In this document: in pieces, positions 1 to 7,518 of the stretch | How positions within the stretch are numbered: the stretch's first letter is position 1 | How the letters are laid out: every line of letters starts with the position of its first letter | Assembly: GCF_002284575.1 (NCBI RefSeq) | Contig: NZ_NPKJ01000040.1 | Location: 410 to 64,409, forward strand | DNA length: 64,000 bases | Direction of reading: 5' to 3' | DNA from: Mesorhizobium temperatum | GTDB taxonomy: Bacteria; Pseudomonadota; Alphaproteobacteria; Rhizobiales; Rhizobiaceae | The notes under the pieces: model-generated | The model's database searches: none | What the model saw: the letters and a program-made list of their open reading frames with translations, nothing else | What the model was told of the DNA's origin: nothing | Made by a program: the position numbers and the translations under genes

Positions 1-54
1 CGTCGCAAAAATCCAAATCTTCTCCTTACCAAAAGGCCCGCCAATCGGGAGCTC

Positions 55-76
55 GGGCCGCGCAAGCGGCCCTTTC
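55..76 (+). terminator. Hairpin terminator of an upstream gene
   Basis: Seven-base G+C-rich arms (55-61 and 66-72) close a GCAA loop and are followed by TTTCATTT. The gene it serves lies left of the window. Confidence 0.55.
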
Positions 77-126
77 ATTTGGCGAAAGCTTGAACCCAGT
101 AAGCCAAGGCTTACTTCTAAGATTGA

Positions 127-203
<77 letters not shown>

Positions 204-210
204 AATACAC

Positions 211-239
211 AAAACGGCCCGCCTCGCGCGGGCCGTTTT
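211..239 (+). terminator. Rho-independent terminator after tRNA-fMet
   Basis: Twelve-base perfect arms (211-222 and 228-239) around a CTCGC loop; the descending arm ends in TTTT. The A-rich ascending side could also let it work for the minus-strand regulator gene that ends at 304. Confidence 0.8.
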
Positions 240-303
240 GCGTTTGCGGCCTGCTGGCCGCCTTCTCCGGCACGGAAGCGATCATGCGGTTCAGGCCGCG
301 TCT

Positions 304-1131
304 CTAGCGCAGGCTTTCCAGCTCGCGGATGCGTTTGGCGCCGTCGGCCTCAAGCTGCCGGGTAACGCCGCCGATCAGCGTTTCGGCAACGACGAAAAGG
401 GCCGCCGAGGAGTCCCAGGCCGAGGGCACGGCGGTGCGCCCGGCTATGACATGGCGGGCGAAGCGGGCGATCGGCGACAGCCACTGGTCGGTGAACAGCA
501 CGATCTGCACGCCGCGCTGATGCGCCGTCTCGGCAAAGCGGACCAGGCTGTCCTGGTAGCGCCTGATGTCGAAGATCACCAGCACGTCGCGCTTGCCCAT
601 GTCGATCAGCCGGTCGCGCCAGACGCTTTCCTGTCCAGCGAGGTGAAAGACATTGGGCTGGATGATGGCGAGGTGGGCGGCCATGTAGCGCGCCAGCGGA
701 TCGGTGAAGCGGCCGCCGATGAGGAACGTCTTGCCGCGCCGGTCGGCAAGCTTTGCGACGATGTCGGCAAGCTGCTTGTCGGACAAGTGCCTGAACGTCT
801 CGCGCAGGTTGTCGAGCGTCGCCTCCAGCATCGGCGACACCGCGCCGCCGTTCGGCGATGGCGGGTTGAGCGTCCGTGACGCCGGCGACTGCAGTTGCGC
901 CGCCAGTTCGTCCTGCAACGCCGACTGGAATTCCGGGTAGTTCTGGAAGCCGAGCCGGGCGACGAAACGCAGGATCGTCGGCGAGGAGACGCCAGCGGCA
1001 GCTGAGAACTCGGCGACCGTCTTCAGGCCGATCAGCGGATAGTTGGCGATCAGCGTTTGCGCTGCGCGGCGTTCGCCCGCCGGCATCGTGCCGATGCGGT
1101 CCGAGATCAGTTCGGCAATGCTCGAAATCAT
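304..1131 (-). CDS. MurR/RpiR family transcriptional regulator
   Basis: Probable DNA-binding regulator of the divergent amino-alcohol operon that starts at 1281. The 275-aa product has an N-terminal RpiR helix-turn-helix (about residues 37-62, motif AGVSSPTILRF) and a C-terminal SIS sugar/ligand-binding fold (about 125-255, beginning near KTFLIGG). Family members usually sense sugar phosphates or small metabolites. The start chosen is ATG at 1131, preceded by GGGGAAAAG. A longer TTG-started reading (to 1191) adds 20 residues with no family resemblance and no clear ribosome binding site. The ligand cannot be read from the sequence. Control of the neighbouring operon is inferred from the divergent layout. 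Confidence 0.88.
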   Translation of the reverse strand: MISSIAELISDRIGTMPAGERRAAQTLIANYPLIGLKTVAEFSAAAGVSSPTILRFVARLGFQNYPEFQSALQDELAAQLQSPASRTLNPPSPNGGAVSPMLEATLDNLRETFRHLSDKQLADIVAKLADRRGKTFLIGGRFTDPLARYMAAHLAIIQPNVFHLAGQESVWRDRLIDMGKRDVLVIFDIRRYQDSLVRFAETAHQRGVQIVLFTDQWLSPIARFARHVIAGRTAVPSAWDSSAALFVVAETLIGGVTRQLEADGAKRIRELESLR

Positions 1132-1280
1132 CTTTTCCCCACCCGTGGCCGCTTTGCTGAAATCGCATTGGCCCGAAATCGCGTTTGACAAAGCCGGATA
1201 AACTGTATGAAATCATCCACAGGGACGCAATGAGACAAAATACGTAATATACGATACAGCGCTCTCCGGGGACTAAAACA
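1132..1280. promoter_or_regulatory. Divergent control region, regulator / catabolic operon
   Basis: This A+T-rich gap separates the RpiR gene from the operon. It contains ATACG twice (1240-1244 and 1249-1253), followed at once by another ATAC, about 30-40 nt before the operon's first ATG. Those bases are candidate regulator contacts. No confident -35/-10 pair was identified. Confidence 0.3.
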
Positions 1281-2102
1281 ATGGAGACAGCACGGCCCGC
1301 CAGCCTTGCATCGCCTGAAACCGTGAGGGTGACCAACCCCGGCGGATCGAGCCCTTTCGTGCTGACCTGCGACCACGCCTCCAATTTCCTGCCGCTGGAA
1401 TTCGGAACGCTCGGCCTTGCTGCCGAAGAGCTTTCCCGCCACATCGCCTGGGATCCCGGCGCGCTCCCGGTCGCCCGCCGCATGGCAGCGGCGCTTGACG
1501 CGGCGCTGGTCGAGACCCGCATTTCGCGCCTTGTCATCGACTGCAACCGGCCACTGGATGCGCCTGATCTGGTGCCGCCGGTCAGCGAGACCACGACCAT
1601 TCCGGGCAATGCCGGCCTGTCGGAGAAGCAGCGCGCCGCGCGCATCGCCCTGTCCTGGCAACCCTTCCATGATGCAGTCGCGAGCATCATCGACAAAAGG
1701 CTGGCGCGCGAGCTTGATACGCGGCTGGTTTCAATCCATTCCTTCACCCCGGTCTACAGGGGCAATAGCCGGCCCTGGCACATCGGTATCATCCATGACG
1801 AGGATCGCCGACTGGCAGCGCCGCTTGTCGCCGCGCTGCAGCGGCTCGCCGGCGTCACGGTCGGCATCAACGAACCCTATTCGCCGGCCGACCGCGTTTA
1901 TTTTACGCTGGAAAGGCATGCGCGCCCGCGGGGGCTACCCTGTGCGATGATCGAAATCCGCAACGACGAAATATCCGACGAAGCCGGGCAGCGAAAATGG
2001 GCGGATCTGCTCACGGGGATTTTTTCCGATCTCGAGCCGTCATCCGGATCCCAGGGATCCGGCCGGCGCGGGCTCGGCCATCCGGTGGAACCAGTCAACT
2101 GA
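1281..2102 (+). CDS. N-formylglutamate amidohydrolase family hydrolase
   Basis: Amidohydrolase of the FGase family (zinc-dependent, carboxypeptidase-like fold) that cleaves an amide on glutamate. Visible motifs are TCDHASN (about 29-35), IDCNRP (86-91), SIHSFTP (151-157) and the late MIEIRNDEI block (223-231), all characteristic of the family. Length 273 aa is normal, apart from a Gly/Ser-rich tail. GGGGA lies upstream of the ATG. It is the first gene of an operon whose other members look like a permease, a gamma-glutamyl ligase and two dehydrogenases, and no histidine-degradation genes are near. The substrate may therefore be a gamma-glutamyl amide such as gamma-glutamylglycine rather than N-formylglutamate. 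That reassignment is inference. Confidence 0.85.
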   Translation: METARPASLASPETVRVTNPGGSSPFVLTCDHASNFLPLEFGTLGLAAEELSRHIAWDPGALPVARRMAAALDAALVETRISRLVIDCNRPLDAPDLVPPVSETTTIPGNAGLSEKQRAARIALSWQPFHDAVASIIDKRLARELDTRLVSIHSFTPVYRGNSRPWHIGIIHDEDRRLAAPLVAALQRLAGVTVGINEPYSPADRVYFTLERHARPRGLPCAMIEIRNDEISDEAGQRKWADLLTGIFSDLEPSSGSQGSGRRGLGHPVEPVN

Positions 2103-2123
2103 CAAGAAGAAGGGGACTTTCAA

Positions 2124-3638
2124 ATGGCAGGCGGTGATACGAAGCAAGTCGGCAGCGTCGCATACGCGAAGCGCGACAAATCTTATTTCGAGGACCGGCA
2201 ACTGGTGCGTCATGCCAATGTCTGGCATCTGTGGGCGCTCGGCGTCGGTGCCGTCATATCCGGACATTTCTCGGGCTGGAATTTCGGATTCGGGACAGGC
2301 GGCTGGGGCGGCATGCTGGTGGCCGGCATCATCATCGCCATCATGTATATCGGCCTCGTCTTCTCGATCGCCGAGATGAGCCCGGCTTTGCCGCACACCG
2401 GCGCTGCCTACTCCTTCGCCCGGACGGCGATGGGGCCGTGGGGCGGCTTCATCACCGGGCTTTGCGAAAACGTCGAGTATGTCGTGACGCCTGCCGTCAT
2501 CGCCTTCTTCATCGGCTCCTATATGGGAGGCATCTGGTCGGTCGCCTTTCCCGACTCCAGCGTCTGGCCACCACTCTGGTGGCTGGTGACCTATGCCGTG
2601 TTCCTGGCGTTGAATATTTTCGGCGTCGCGCTGTCCTTCCGCGTCACACTGATCGTCACGCTGCTGTCGCTCGCCGTGCTGATCGTGTTCTGGATCAGCG
2701 CCATTCCGAGCATGGACTTTTCGCGCTGGGCGCTGAACATCGGCGTCGGCCCGGACGGAGCGGCGATGGAGCTTCCCGAAGGCAATGGCTCGATGTTCCC
2801 GTTCGGCTTCTCGGGCGTGCTGGCGACGTTGCCTTTTGCGGTTTGGCTGTTCCTGGCGATCGAGCAGCTTCCGCTGGCGGCGGAAGAATCGGTCGACCCC
2901 AAGCGCGACATGCCGCGCGGCATTATCGCCGGCATGCTGACGCTGATGGTCTCGGCCTTCATGATCGTGCTGCTCAACCCGTCGGTCGTCGGAGTCGGTT
3001 CGTTCAAGCTCGCCACCTCCGGCGAGCCTTTGCTTGACGGGTTCCGGGCGATTTATGGCGACTCGGGCGCAGTGCTGCTTGGCGTCATCGCGCTGATTGG
3101 ATTGATCGCAAGCTTCCACACCATCATCTTCGCCATGGGCCGCCAGGTCTATTCGCTGAGCCGCGCGGGCTATTTCCCGTCGGCGCTGTCGGTCACCCAC
3201 AAATCCTACAAGACGCCGTATGTGGCGATGTTTGCGGGCGCTATCGTCGGCTTCGGCATCATGCTGATCATGTGGTTCGCGCTTGGCGGCGCTACGGCCG
3301 GTTCGCTCATCGGCTCGGTGTTGCTGAACATGGCGGTGTTCGGCGCCATGTTCTCTTACATCCTACAGGCGGTGTCTTTCATCTTGCTGCGTCAGAACCA
3401 GCCGAACATGGAACGTCCCTATCGGAGCCCGCTCGGCGTCCCGGGCGCCGTGCTGACGATCGTCATCGGCGTGGTCACCCTGCTCTACCAGATTCAGGAC
3501 GCGAACTTCACCAAGGGCGTGGTGTGGGTGGCGCTGTGGTTCGCCATCGCGATCGTCTATTTCGGGCTGGTCGGCCGTCACAAGCTGATCCTGTCGCCGG
3601 AAGAAGAGTTCGCGCTGGAGCACGCGCAGAAAGCCTGA
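2124..3638 (+). CDS. eat: APC-superfamily amino acid/ethanolamine-type permease
   Basis: Inner-membrane importer, 504 aa, with about 12 hydrophobic segments. The N-terminal region (LWALGVGAVISGHFSGWNFG) and the PHTGAAYSFARTAMGPWGGF stretch match the ethanolamine permease branch of the APC superfamily. The cytoplasmic loop before mid-protein carries LPLAAEESVDPKRDMPRG, typical of the family. It starts 21 nt after the hydrolase stop behind AAGGGGA, so it is co-transcribed. The likely role is uptake of ethanolamine or another small amino alcohol that the downstream ligase conjugates to glutamate. The precise substrate is uncertain. No ethanolamine ammonia-lyase (EutBC) is present in this window. 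Confidence 0.85.
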   Translation: MAGGDTKQVGSVAYAKRDKSYFEDRQLVRHANVWHLWALGVGAVISGHFSGWNFGFGTGGWGGMLVAGIIIAIMYIGLVFSIAEMSPALPHTGAAYSFARTAMGPWGGFITGLCENVEYVVTPAVIAFFIGSYMGGIWSVAFPDSSVWPPLWWLVTYAVFLALNIFGVALSFRVTLIVTLLSLAVLIVFWISAIPSMDFSRWALNIGVGPDGAAMELPEGNGSMFPFGFSGVLATLPFAVWLFLAIEQLPLAAEESVDPKRDMPRGIIAGMLTLMVSAFMIVLLNPSVVGVGSFKLATSGEPLLDGFRAIYGDSGAVLLGVIALIGLIASFHTIIFAMGRQVYSLSRAGYFPSALSVTHKSYKTPYVAMFAGAIVGFGIMLIMWFALGGATAGSLIGSVLLNMAVFGAMFSYILQAVSFILLRQNQPNMERPYRSPLGVPGAVLTIVIGVVTLLYQIQDANFTKGVVWVALWFAIAIVYFGLVGRHKLILSPEEEFALEHAQKA

Positions 3639-3661
3639 CCTGTCTCGGGGACCCAAGAAAC

Positions 3662-3686
3662 ACCCGGCCGCTTCCCGCGGCCGGGT
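3662..3686 (+). terminator. Intra-operon hairpin between permease and ligase genes
   Basis: Perfect nine-base arms (3662-3670 and 3678-3686), loop CTTCCCG, with no T-tract afterwards. It is more likely to protect the upstream mRNA or attenuate transcription than to terminate fully. Confidence 0.5.
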
Positions 3687-3734
3687 CCAGATTTGAACTC
3701 TCGAAGCGCCACAAAGGCGGCGGAGCTTGCAAGA

Positions 3735-5105
3735 ATGGCCGGAAATTTTTCGTTCGATCAGTTGAAGAAGGCGGTCTCCAGCGGTGAGGTCGACACGGTG
3801 CTGGCCTGCATTGTCGACATGCAGGGGCGGCTGGCGGGAAAGCGGTTCCTGGCACAGTATTTCGTCGATTCCGCCCATGACGAGACGCATGGCTGCAACT
3901 ATCTCCTGGCCGCCGACATCGACATGGAACCGGTGCCCGGCTACAAGGCGGCGAGTTGGTCGAAGGGTTACGGCGACTTCGTCATGAAGCCCGATCTGTC
4001 GACGCTGCGGCGCATTCCATGGCTGGAAAAGACGGCGCTGGTGATCTGCGACGTGCTCGACCACCACACCCATGACGACCTGCCGCATTCGCCGCGCGCC
4101 ATCCTGAAGAAGCAGGTCAAGCGGCTGAGCGAACGCGGCTATGTCGGCTATTTCGCCTCCGAGCTCGAATTCTATCTGTTCAACGAGACCTACGATTCCG
4201 CCCGCAAGAAGCACTGGCAAGGCCTCGACACGGCCTCGCCCTATATCGGCGACTATCAGATCGGCATCACCACCAAGGAAGAAGGCGTCATGCGCCGGCT
4301 GCGCAACGAGATGCAAGCGGCCGGCATTCCGATCGAGAACTCCAAGGGCGAGTGGGGGCCCGGTCAGGAAGAAATCAATGTGCGCTATGCCGAGGCGCTC
4401 GACATGGCCGACCGCCACGTCATCCTGAAGAACGGCGCCAAGGAGATCGCCGAGTCCGAAGGCAAGGCGATTTCGTTCATGGCCAAGTACAATTACGGGC
4501 TGGCCGGCAATTCCAGCCACATTCATAATTCGCTGTGGAGCGCCGACGGCAAGACGCCGCTTTTTTATGACAAGAATGCCGAATGGACGCTGTCGACGCT
4601 CGGCCAGCAATGGGCGGCGGGCCAGCTCAAATATGCCAAGGAATTCACCTGGTTCCTGGCGCCCTACGTCAACTCCTACAAGCGTTTCCAGGCCGGCACC
4701 TTTGCGCCGACCAAGATCATGTGGAGCGAGGACAATCGCACCGCCGGTTTCCGCCTGTGCGGCGAGGGCACCAAGGGCATCCGCATGGAATGCCGCATCG
4801 GCGGCGCTGATCTGAACCCCTATCTCGCCTTCGCCGCGCTGATCGCCGCCGGCCTTGCCGGCATTGACGAAAAGCTCGACCTGCAGAAGCCCTTCGTCGG
4901 CGATGCCTACCAGGCTTCGCAGCTGCCGGAAATTCCGAAGACCCTGCGTGATGCCACCGAGACGCTGGCGAGATCGGAGATGCTGAAGCAGGCGCTCGGC
5001 GACGGCGTGCTCGAGCATTATGTCCATACGGCCCACTGGGAGCAGTTCGAATACGACCGCCGCATTACCGACTGGGAACTGCACAGGGGGTTTGAAAGGT
5101 ATTGA
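3735..5105 (+). CDS. Glutamine synthetase family ligase (gamma-glutamyl-amine type)
   Basis: ATP-dependent ligase of the glutamine synthetase fold, 456 aa. The beta-grasp domain comes first, followed by the catalytic domain with FASELEFYLF (metal-binding Glu residues), NSSHIHNSLW and the nucleotide/glutamate-binding NRTAGFRL and NPYLAFAALIAAGL blocks. It belongs with PuuA/GlnA-like paralogues rather than housekeeping GlnA. Such enzymes join glutamate to an amine (putrescine, isopropylamine, ethanolamine). With an ethanolamine-type permease upstream and an alcohol and an aldehyde dehydrogenase downstream, gamma-glutamylethanolamide synthetase is the best guess, by inference. The ATG at 3735 has GGAG nine bases upstream; a TTG start at 3693 would add 14 residues. 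Confidence 0.85.
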   Translation: MAGNFSFDQLKKAVSSGEVDTVLACIVDMQGRLAGKRFLAQYFVDSAHDETHGCNYLLAADIDMEPVPGYKAASWSKGYGDFVMKPDLSTLRRIPWLEKTALVICDVLDHHTHDDLPHSPRAILKKQVKRLSERGYVGYFASELEFYLFNETYDSARKKHWQGLDTASPYIGDYQIGITTKEEGVMRRLRNEMQAAGIPIENSKGEWGPGQEEINVRYAEALDMADRHVILKNGAKEIAESEGKAISFMAKYNYGLAGNSSHIHNSLWSADGKTPLFYDKNAEWTLSTLGQQWAAGQLKYAKEFTWFLAPYVNSYKRFQAGTFAPTKIMWSEDNRTAGFRLCGEGTKGIRMECRIGGADLNPYLAFAALIAAGLAGIDEKLDLQKPFVGDAYQASQLPEIPKTLRDATETLARSEMLKQALGDGVLEHYVHTAHWEQFEYDRRITDWELHRGFERY

Positions 5106-5166
5106 CGGCGTTGCGATTCACGCAATATTGTTGCGATTATCGCGCAGCGATATGCAGGAGGCAGCG

Positions 5167-5691
5167 TTGGCCAAAGGCAGAGTTCCCAAAGGTAGAGTTA
5201 ATGTCGACAAGGCGTGGTTCGCGAGTCGGATGAAGGAGCACAACCTCACGATGCGCAGCATGGCTGATCGCCTGAACATGCACTACAGCGCCTTGTCGCG
5301 GACACTGAACGGTGAGCGGCGTATGCAGGTCGACGAGATGCGCAAGATCGCTGAGATTTTCGGCCGACCGGAAAGCGAGATCCTCATGCATTATGATTTC
5401 CCGGCCACTGAAGACGCAAAGCCCGGTGCTCAAGGGAGCGATCAGACGTTCGGCGAGTCTGCTGGCGGAAATGCAAGAGCGAGGCTGGCGCAGCGTGATA
5501 GTCCGGGCTTCATGGAGGGGCAGGTGGATTTTAAGGAAGACGATATGAGCGGCAACAAGGAGGAGTACATCGTGCCGCCTCGAGGCGCTGATCCGTTGTT
5601 TGGATGCATGGCCGGGACGCTCATCCTTCTTCCGGATGTCGATTACACTGCACCTGCAGATCCGGATTGGGGCAGGGTTTATGACGACTGA
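5167..5691 (+). CDS. Cro/C1-type HTH antitoxin-like protein
   Basis: Likely antitoxin and autoregulator of the following PIN-domain toxin. The 174-aa product has a Cro/C1 helix-turn-helix at about residues 16-74 (NLTMRSMADRLNMHYSALSR) and a flexible Asp/Gly-rich middle. The C-terminal tail (FGCMAGTLILLPDV ... PADPDWGRVYDD) resembles the short toxin-binding tail of antitoxins paired with VapC. The start chosen is TTG at 5167, because AGGAGG lies at 5156-5161 with 5-nt spacing. An ATG at 5152 is possible but has no ribosome binding site. The last 11 bases overlap the toxin gene. Base composition near 5641-5700 is 53 percent G+C by count, clearly lower than in flanking genes, so acquisition by transfer is plausible. 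Confidence 0.75.
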   Translation: MAKGRVPKGRVNVDKAWFASRMKEHNLTMRSMADRLNMHYSALSRTLNGERRMQVDEMRKIAEIFGRPESEILMHYDFPATEDAKPGAQGSDQTFGESAGGNARARLAQRDSPGFMEGQVDFKEDDMSGNKEEYIVPPRGADPLFGCMAGTLILLPDVDYTAPADPDWGRVYDD

Positions 5692-6100
5692 TGGAGTGCT
5701 GCTCGACACATGCTTCATGCTGTGGCTGTCAACAGAGCAGCCGGTCGCGAGAACGGCGGTCGAGAAGGTGACCAGCGCGCGAAAAAATGGCGGCGTGATC
5801 GCCGTTTCCGTCATGTCCGCTTGGGAAATCGGAATGCTTGTCGCCAAAGGCCGGCTACCGTTTATCAAGTCGCCGCTCGCATGGTTCGAACGGTTCGTGC
5901 AAGCCGGGGCAACGAGTGTTGAGGGTATCGACAGTGAGCTTCTAGTCGAGTCTTCGTTCCTGCCTGGCGCCGTTCACAATGATCCGACAGATCGGATCAT
6001 CATAGCTACGGCGCGTTCGAAGAACCTCGAGATTATCACCCGCGATCGCGCCATCCTTGCCTATGGCGCGGCTGGCTTCGTCAAAACAGTCCCTTGTTGA
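5681..6100 (+). CDS. PIN-domain ribonuclease toxin (VapC-like)
   Basis: Small (139 aa) PIN-domain endoribonuclease, probably the toxin of a type II module. The acidic catalytic set is present in order: Asp9 in VLLDTC, Glu49 in SAWEIG, Asp104 in DPTDRIIIATA and Asp122 in IITRDRAI. The ATG at 5681 lies inside the end of the HTH gene, in a different frame, which fits translational coupling with the antitoxin. The stop codon is only 15 nt before the aldehyde dehydrogenase start. The toxin pair therefore sits inside the catabolic transcription unit rather than beside it. The RNA target is unknown. Confidence 0.85.
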   Translation: MTTDGVLLDTCFMLWLSTEQPVARTAVEKVTSARKNGGVIAVSVMSAWEIGMLVAKGRLPFIKSPLAWFERFVQAGATSVEGIDSELLVESSFLPGAVHNDPTDRIIIATARSKNLEIITRDRAILAYGAAGFVKTVPC

Positions 6101-6115
6101 TTTGGAGACGTTTAC

Positions 6116-7501
6116 TTGGAAACCGTGAAAATAAAATCTCCCGTCGATGGTTCGATCTATGCCGAACGGCCTGTGGCCACGGACCAGGCGATCAATGCGG
6201 CGGTCGAGCTTGCCAAGGCGGCGCAGGAGAAATGGGTTGAGACGCCGATCGTCGAGCGCGGCAAATACATGCTTGCCATGCTGGAAGCGTTGGTCGCCAT
6301 GACCGACGAGATCGTGCCGGAGATCGCCTGGCAGATGGGTCGTCCGGTGCGCTATGGCGGCGAGTTCGGCGGCGTCAGGGAACGCACCAACTACATGGTC
6401 GAGATCGCCGAAGGGGCACTCAAGCCGGTGATGGCCTCCAATCCGAAGGACGGGTTTCGCCGCTATGTGAAGAAGGTGCCGCTCGGCGTGGTCATGGTGA
6501 TTGCGCCGTGGAACTATCCCTATCTCACCGCCGTCAACACTATCGTGCCGGCGCTGATGGCCGGCAGTGCCGTCATCCTCAAGCATGCGGCGCAGACGCT
6601 GCTGGTCGGCGAACGCTTTCAACAGGCGTTCGACAAGGCCGGCCTGCCCAAGGGCCTGTTCCAGAACCTGGTCATGAACCATGCGCAGACCGAAAAACTG
6701 CTCGGCTCGGGCAAGATCGATCATGTCAACTTCACCGGCTCCGTCGCTGGCGGCCGCGCCATCGAGAAGGCCGCGGCGGGCACCTTCATGACGCTCGGCC
6801 TCGAACTCGGCGGCAAGGACCCGGCCTATGTCCTGGCCGACGCCAAGATGGACCATGCCGTCGCCAACCTGGTCGACGGCGCCTTCTACAATTCCGGCCA
6901 GTGCTGCTGCGGCATCGAACGCGTCTATGTCCATGAGAAGGTCTATGACGAGTTCGTCGAAGGCTTCATCGCCGAAACCAAGAACTACGTCGTTGGCAAC
7001 CCGCTCGACCAGGCGACGACGATGGGGCCGATGGCACAGGCGCGCTTCGCCGACCTGATCCGCGAGCAAAAGGCCGAGGCGCTGCGCAAGGGCGCCAAGG
7101 CGCTCATCAACATGAAGGTTGCCAGCGACGAGCAAGGCTCGCCCTATCTGGCGCCGGAAGTGCTGACCGAGGTCGACCACCAGATGAGCGTCATGCGCGA
7201 GGAGAGCTTTGGGCCGATCGTCGGCATCATGAAGGTGCGTAACGACGAGGAAGCGATCGCGCTGATGAACGACAGCCCCTACGGGCTGACGGCCTCGATC
7301 TGGACGCGCGACACCGATCAAGCAGCAGCGATCGGCGACCGCGTCGAGACCGGCACCGTGTTCATGAACCGCTGCGACTATCTCGACCCGGCGCTGGTCT
7401 GGACCGGCGTCAAGGACACCGGCAAGGGCGCGGCCCTGTCGGCCATCGGCTACGACAATCTGACGAGGCCGAAGTCATATCATCTGCGTGAAGCGATCTG
7501 A
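6116..7501 (+). CDS. NAD(P)-dependent aldehyde dehydrogenase
   Basis: Aldehyde dehydrogenase superfamily, 461 aa, complete. It shows the cofactor-site PWNYP motif (131-135), LELGGKDP with the general-base Glu (about 230), and NSGQCCCG (259-266) carrying the catalytic Cys (about 264) among three consecutive cysteines. The start is TTG at 6116 with GGAG at 6104-6107. In the proposed pathway it would oxidise a gamma-glutamyl-aminoacetaldehyde to gamma-glutamylglycine; an ordinary aldehyde substrate cannot be excluded. It is followed 17 nt later by the Fe-dependent alcohol dehydrogenase, the expected partner for two-step oxidation of a primary alcohol. Confidence 0.92.
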   Translation: METVKIKSPVDGSIYAERPVATDQAINAAVELAKAAQEKWVETPIVERGKYMLAMLEALVAMTDEIVPEIAWQMGRPVRYGGEFGGVRERTNYMVEIAEGALKPVMASNPKDGFRRYVKKVPLGVVMVIAPWNYPYLTAVNTIVPALMAGSAVILKHAAQTLLVGERFQQAFDKAGLPKGLFQNLVMNHAQTEKLLGSGKIDHVNFTGSVAGGRAIEKAAAGTFMTLGLELGGKDPAYVLADAKMDHAVANLVDGAFYNSGQCCCGIERVYVHEKVYDEFVEGFIAETKNYVVGNPLDQATTMGPMAQARFADLIREQKAEALRKGAKALINMKVASDEQGSPYLAPEVLTEVDHQMSVMREESFGPIVGIMKVRNDEEAIALMNDSPYGLTASIWTRDTDQAAAIGDRVETGTVFMNRCDYLDPALVWTGVKDTGKGAALSAIGYDNLTRPKSYHLREAI

Positions 7502-7518
7502 ATTTCTGAAAGATAAAA

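Noticed and set aside
350..1747. 465-codon minus-strand frame spanning the regulator, its promoter and the FGase gene
   Set aside because: Runs through two genes and an intergenic control region in the wrong frame; no recognisable domain.
3363..5084. 573-codon minus-strand frame opposite permease and ligase genes
   Set aside because: Antisense shadow of two well-supported genes; its composition reflects reversed alphaproteobacterial codon bias.
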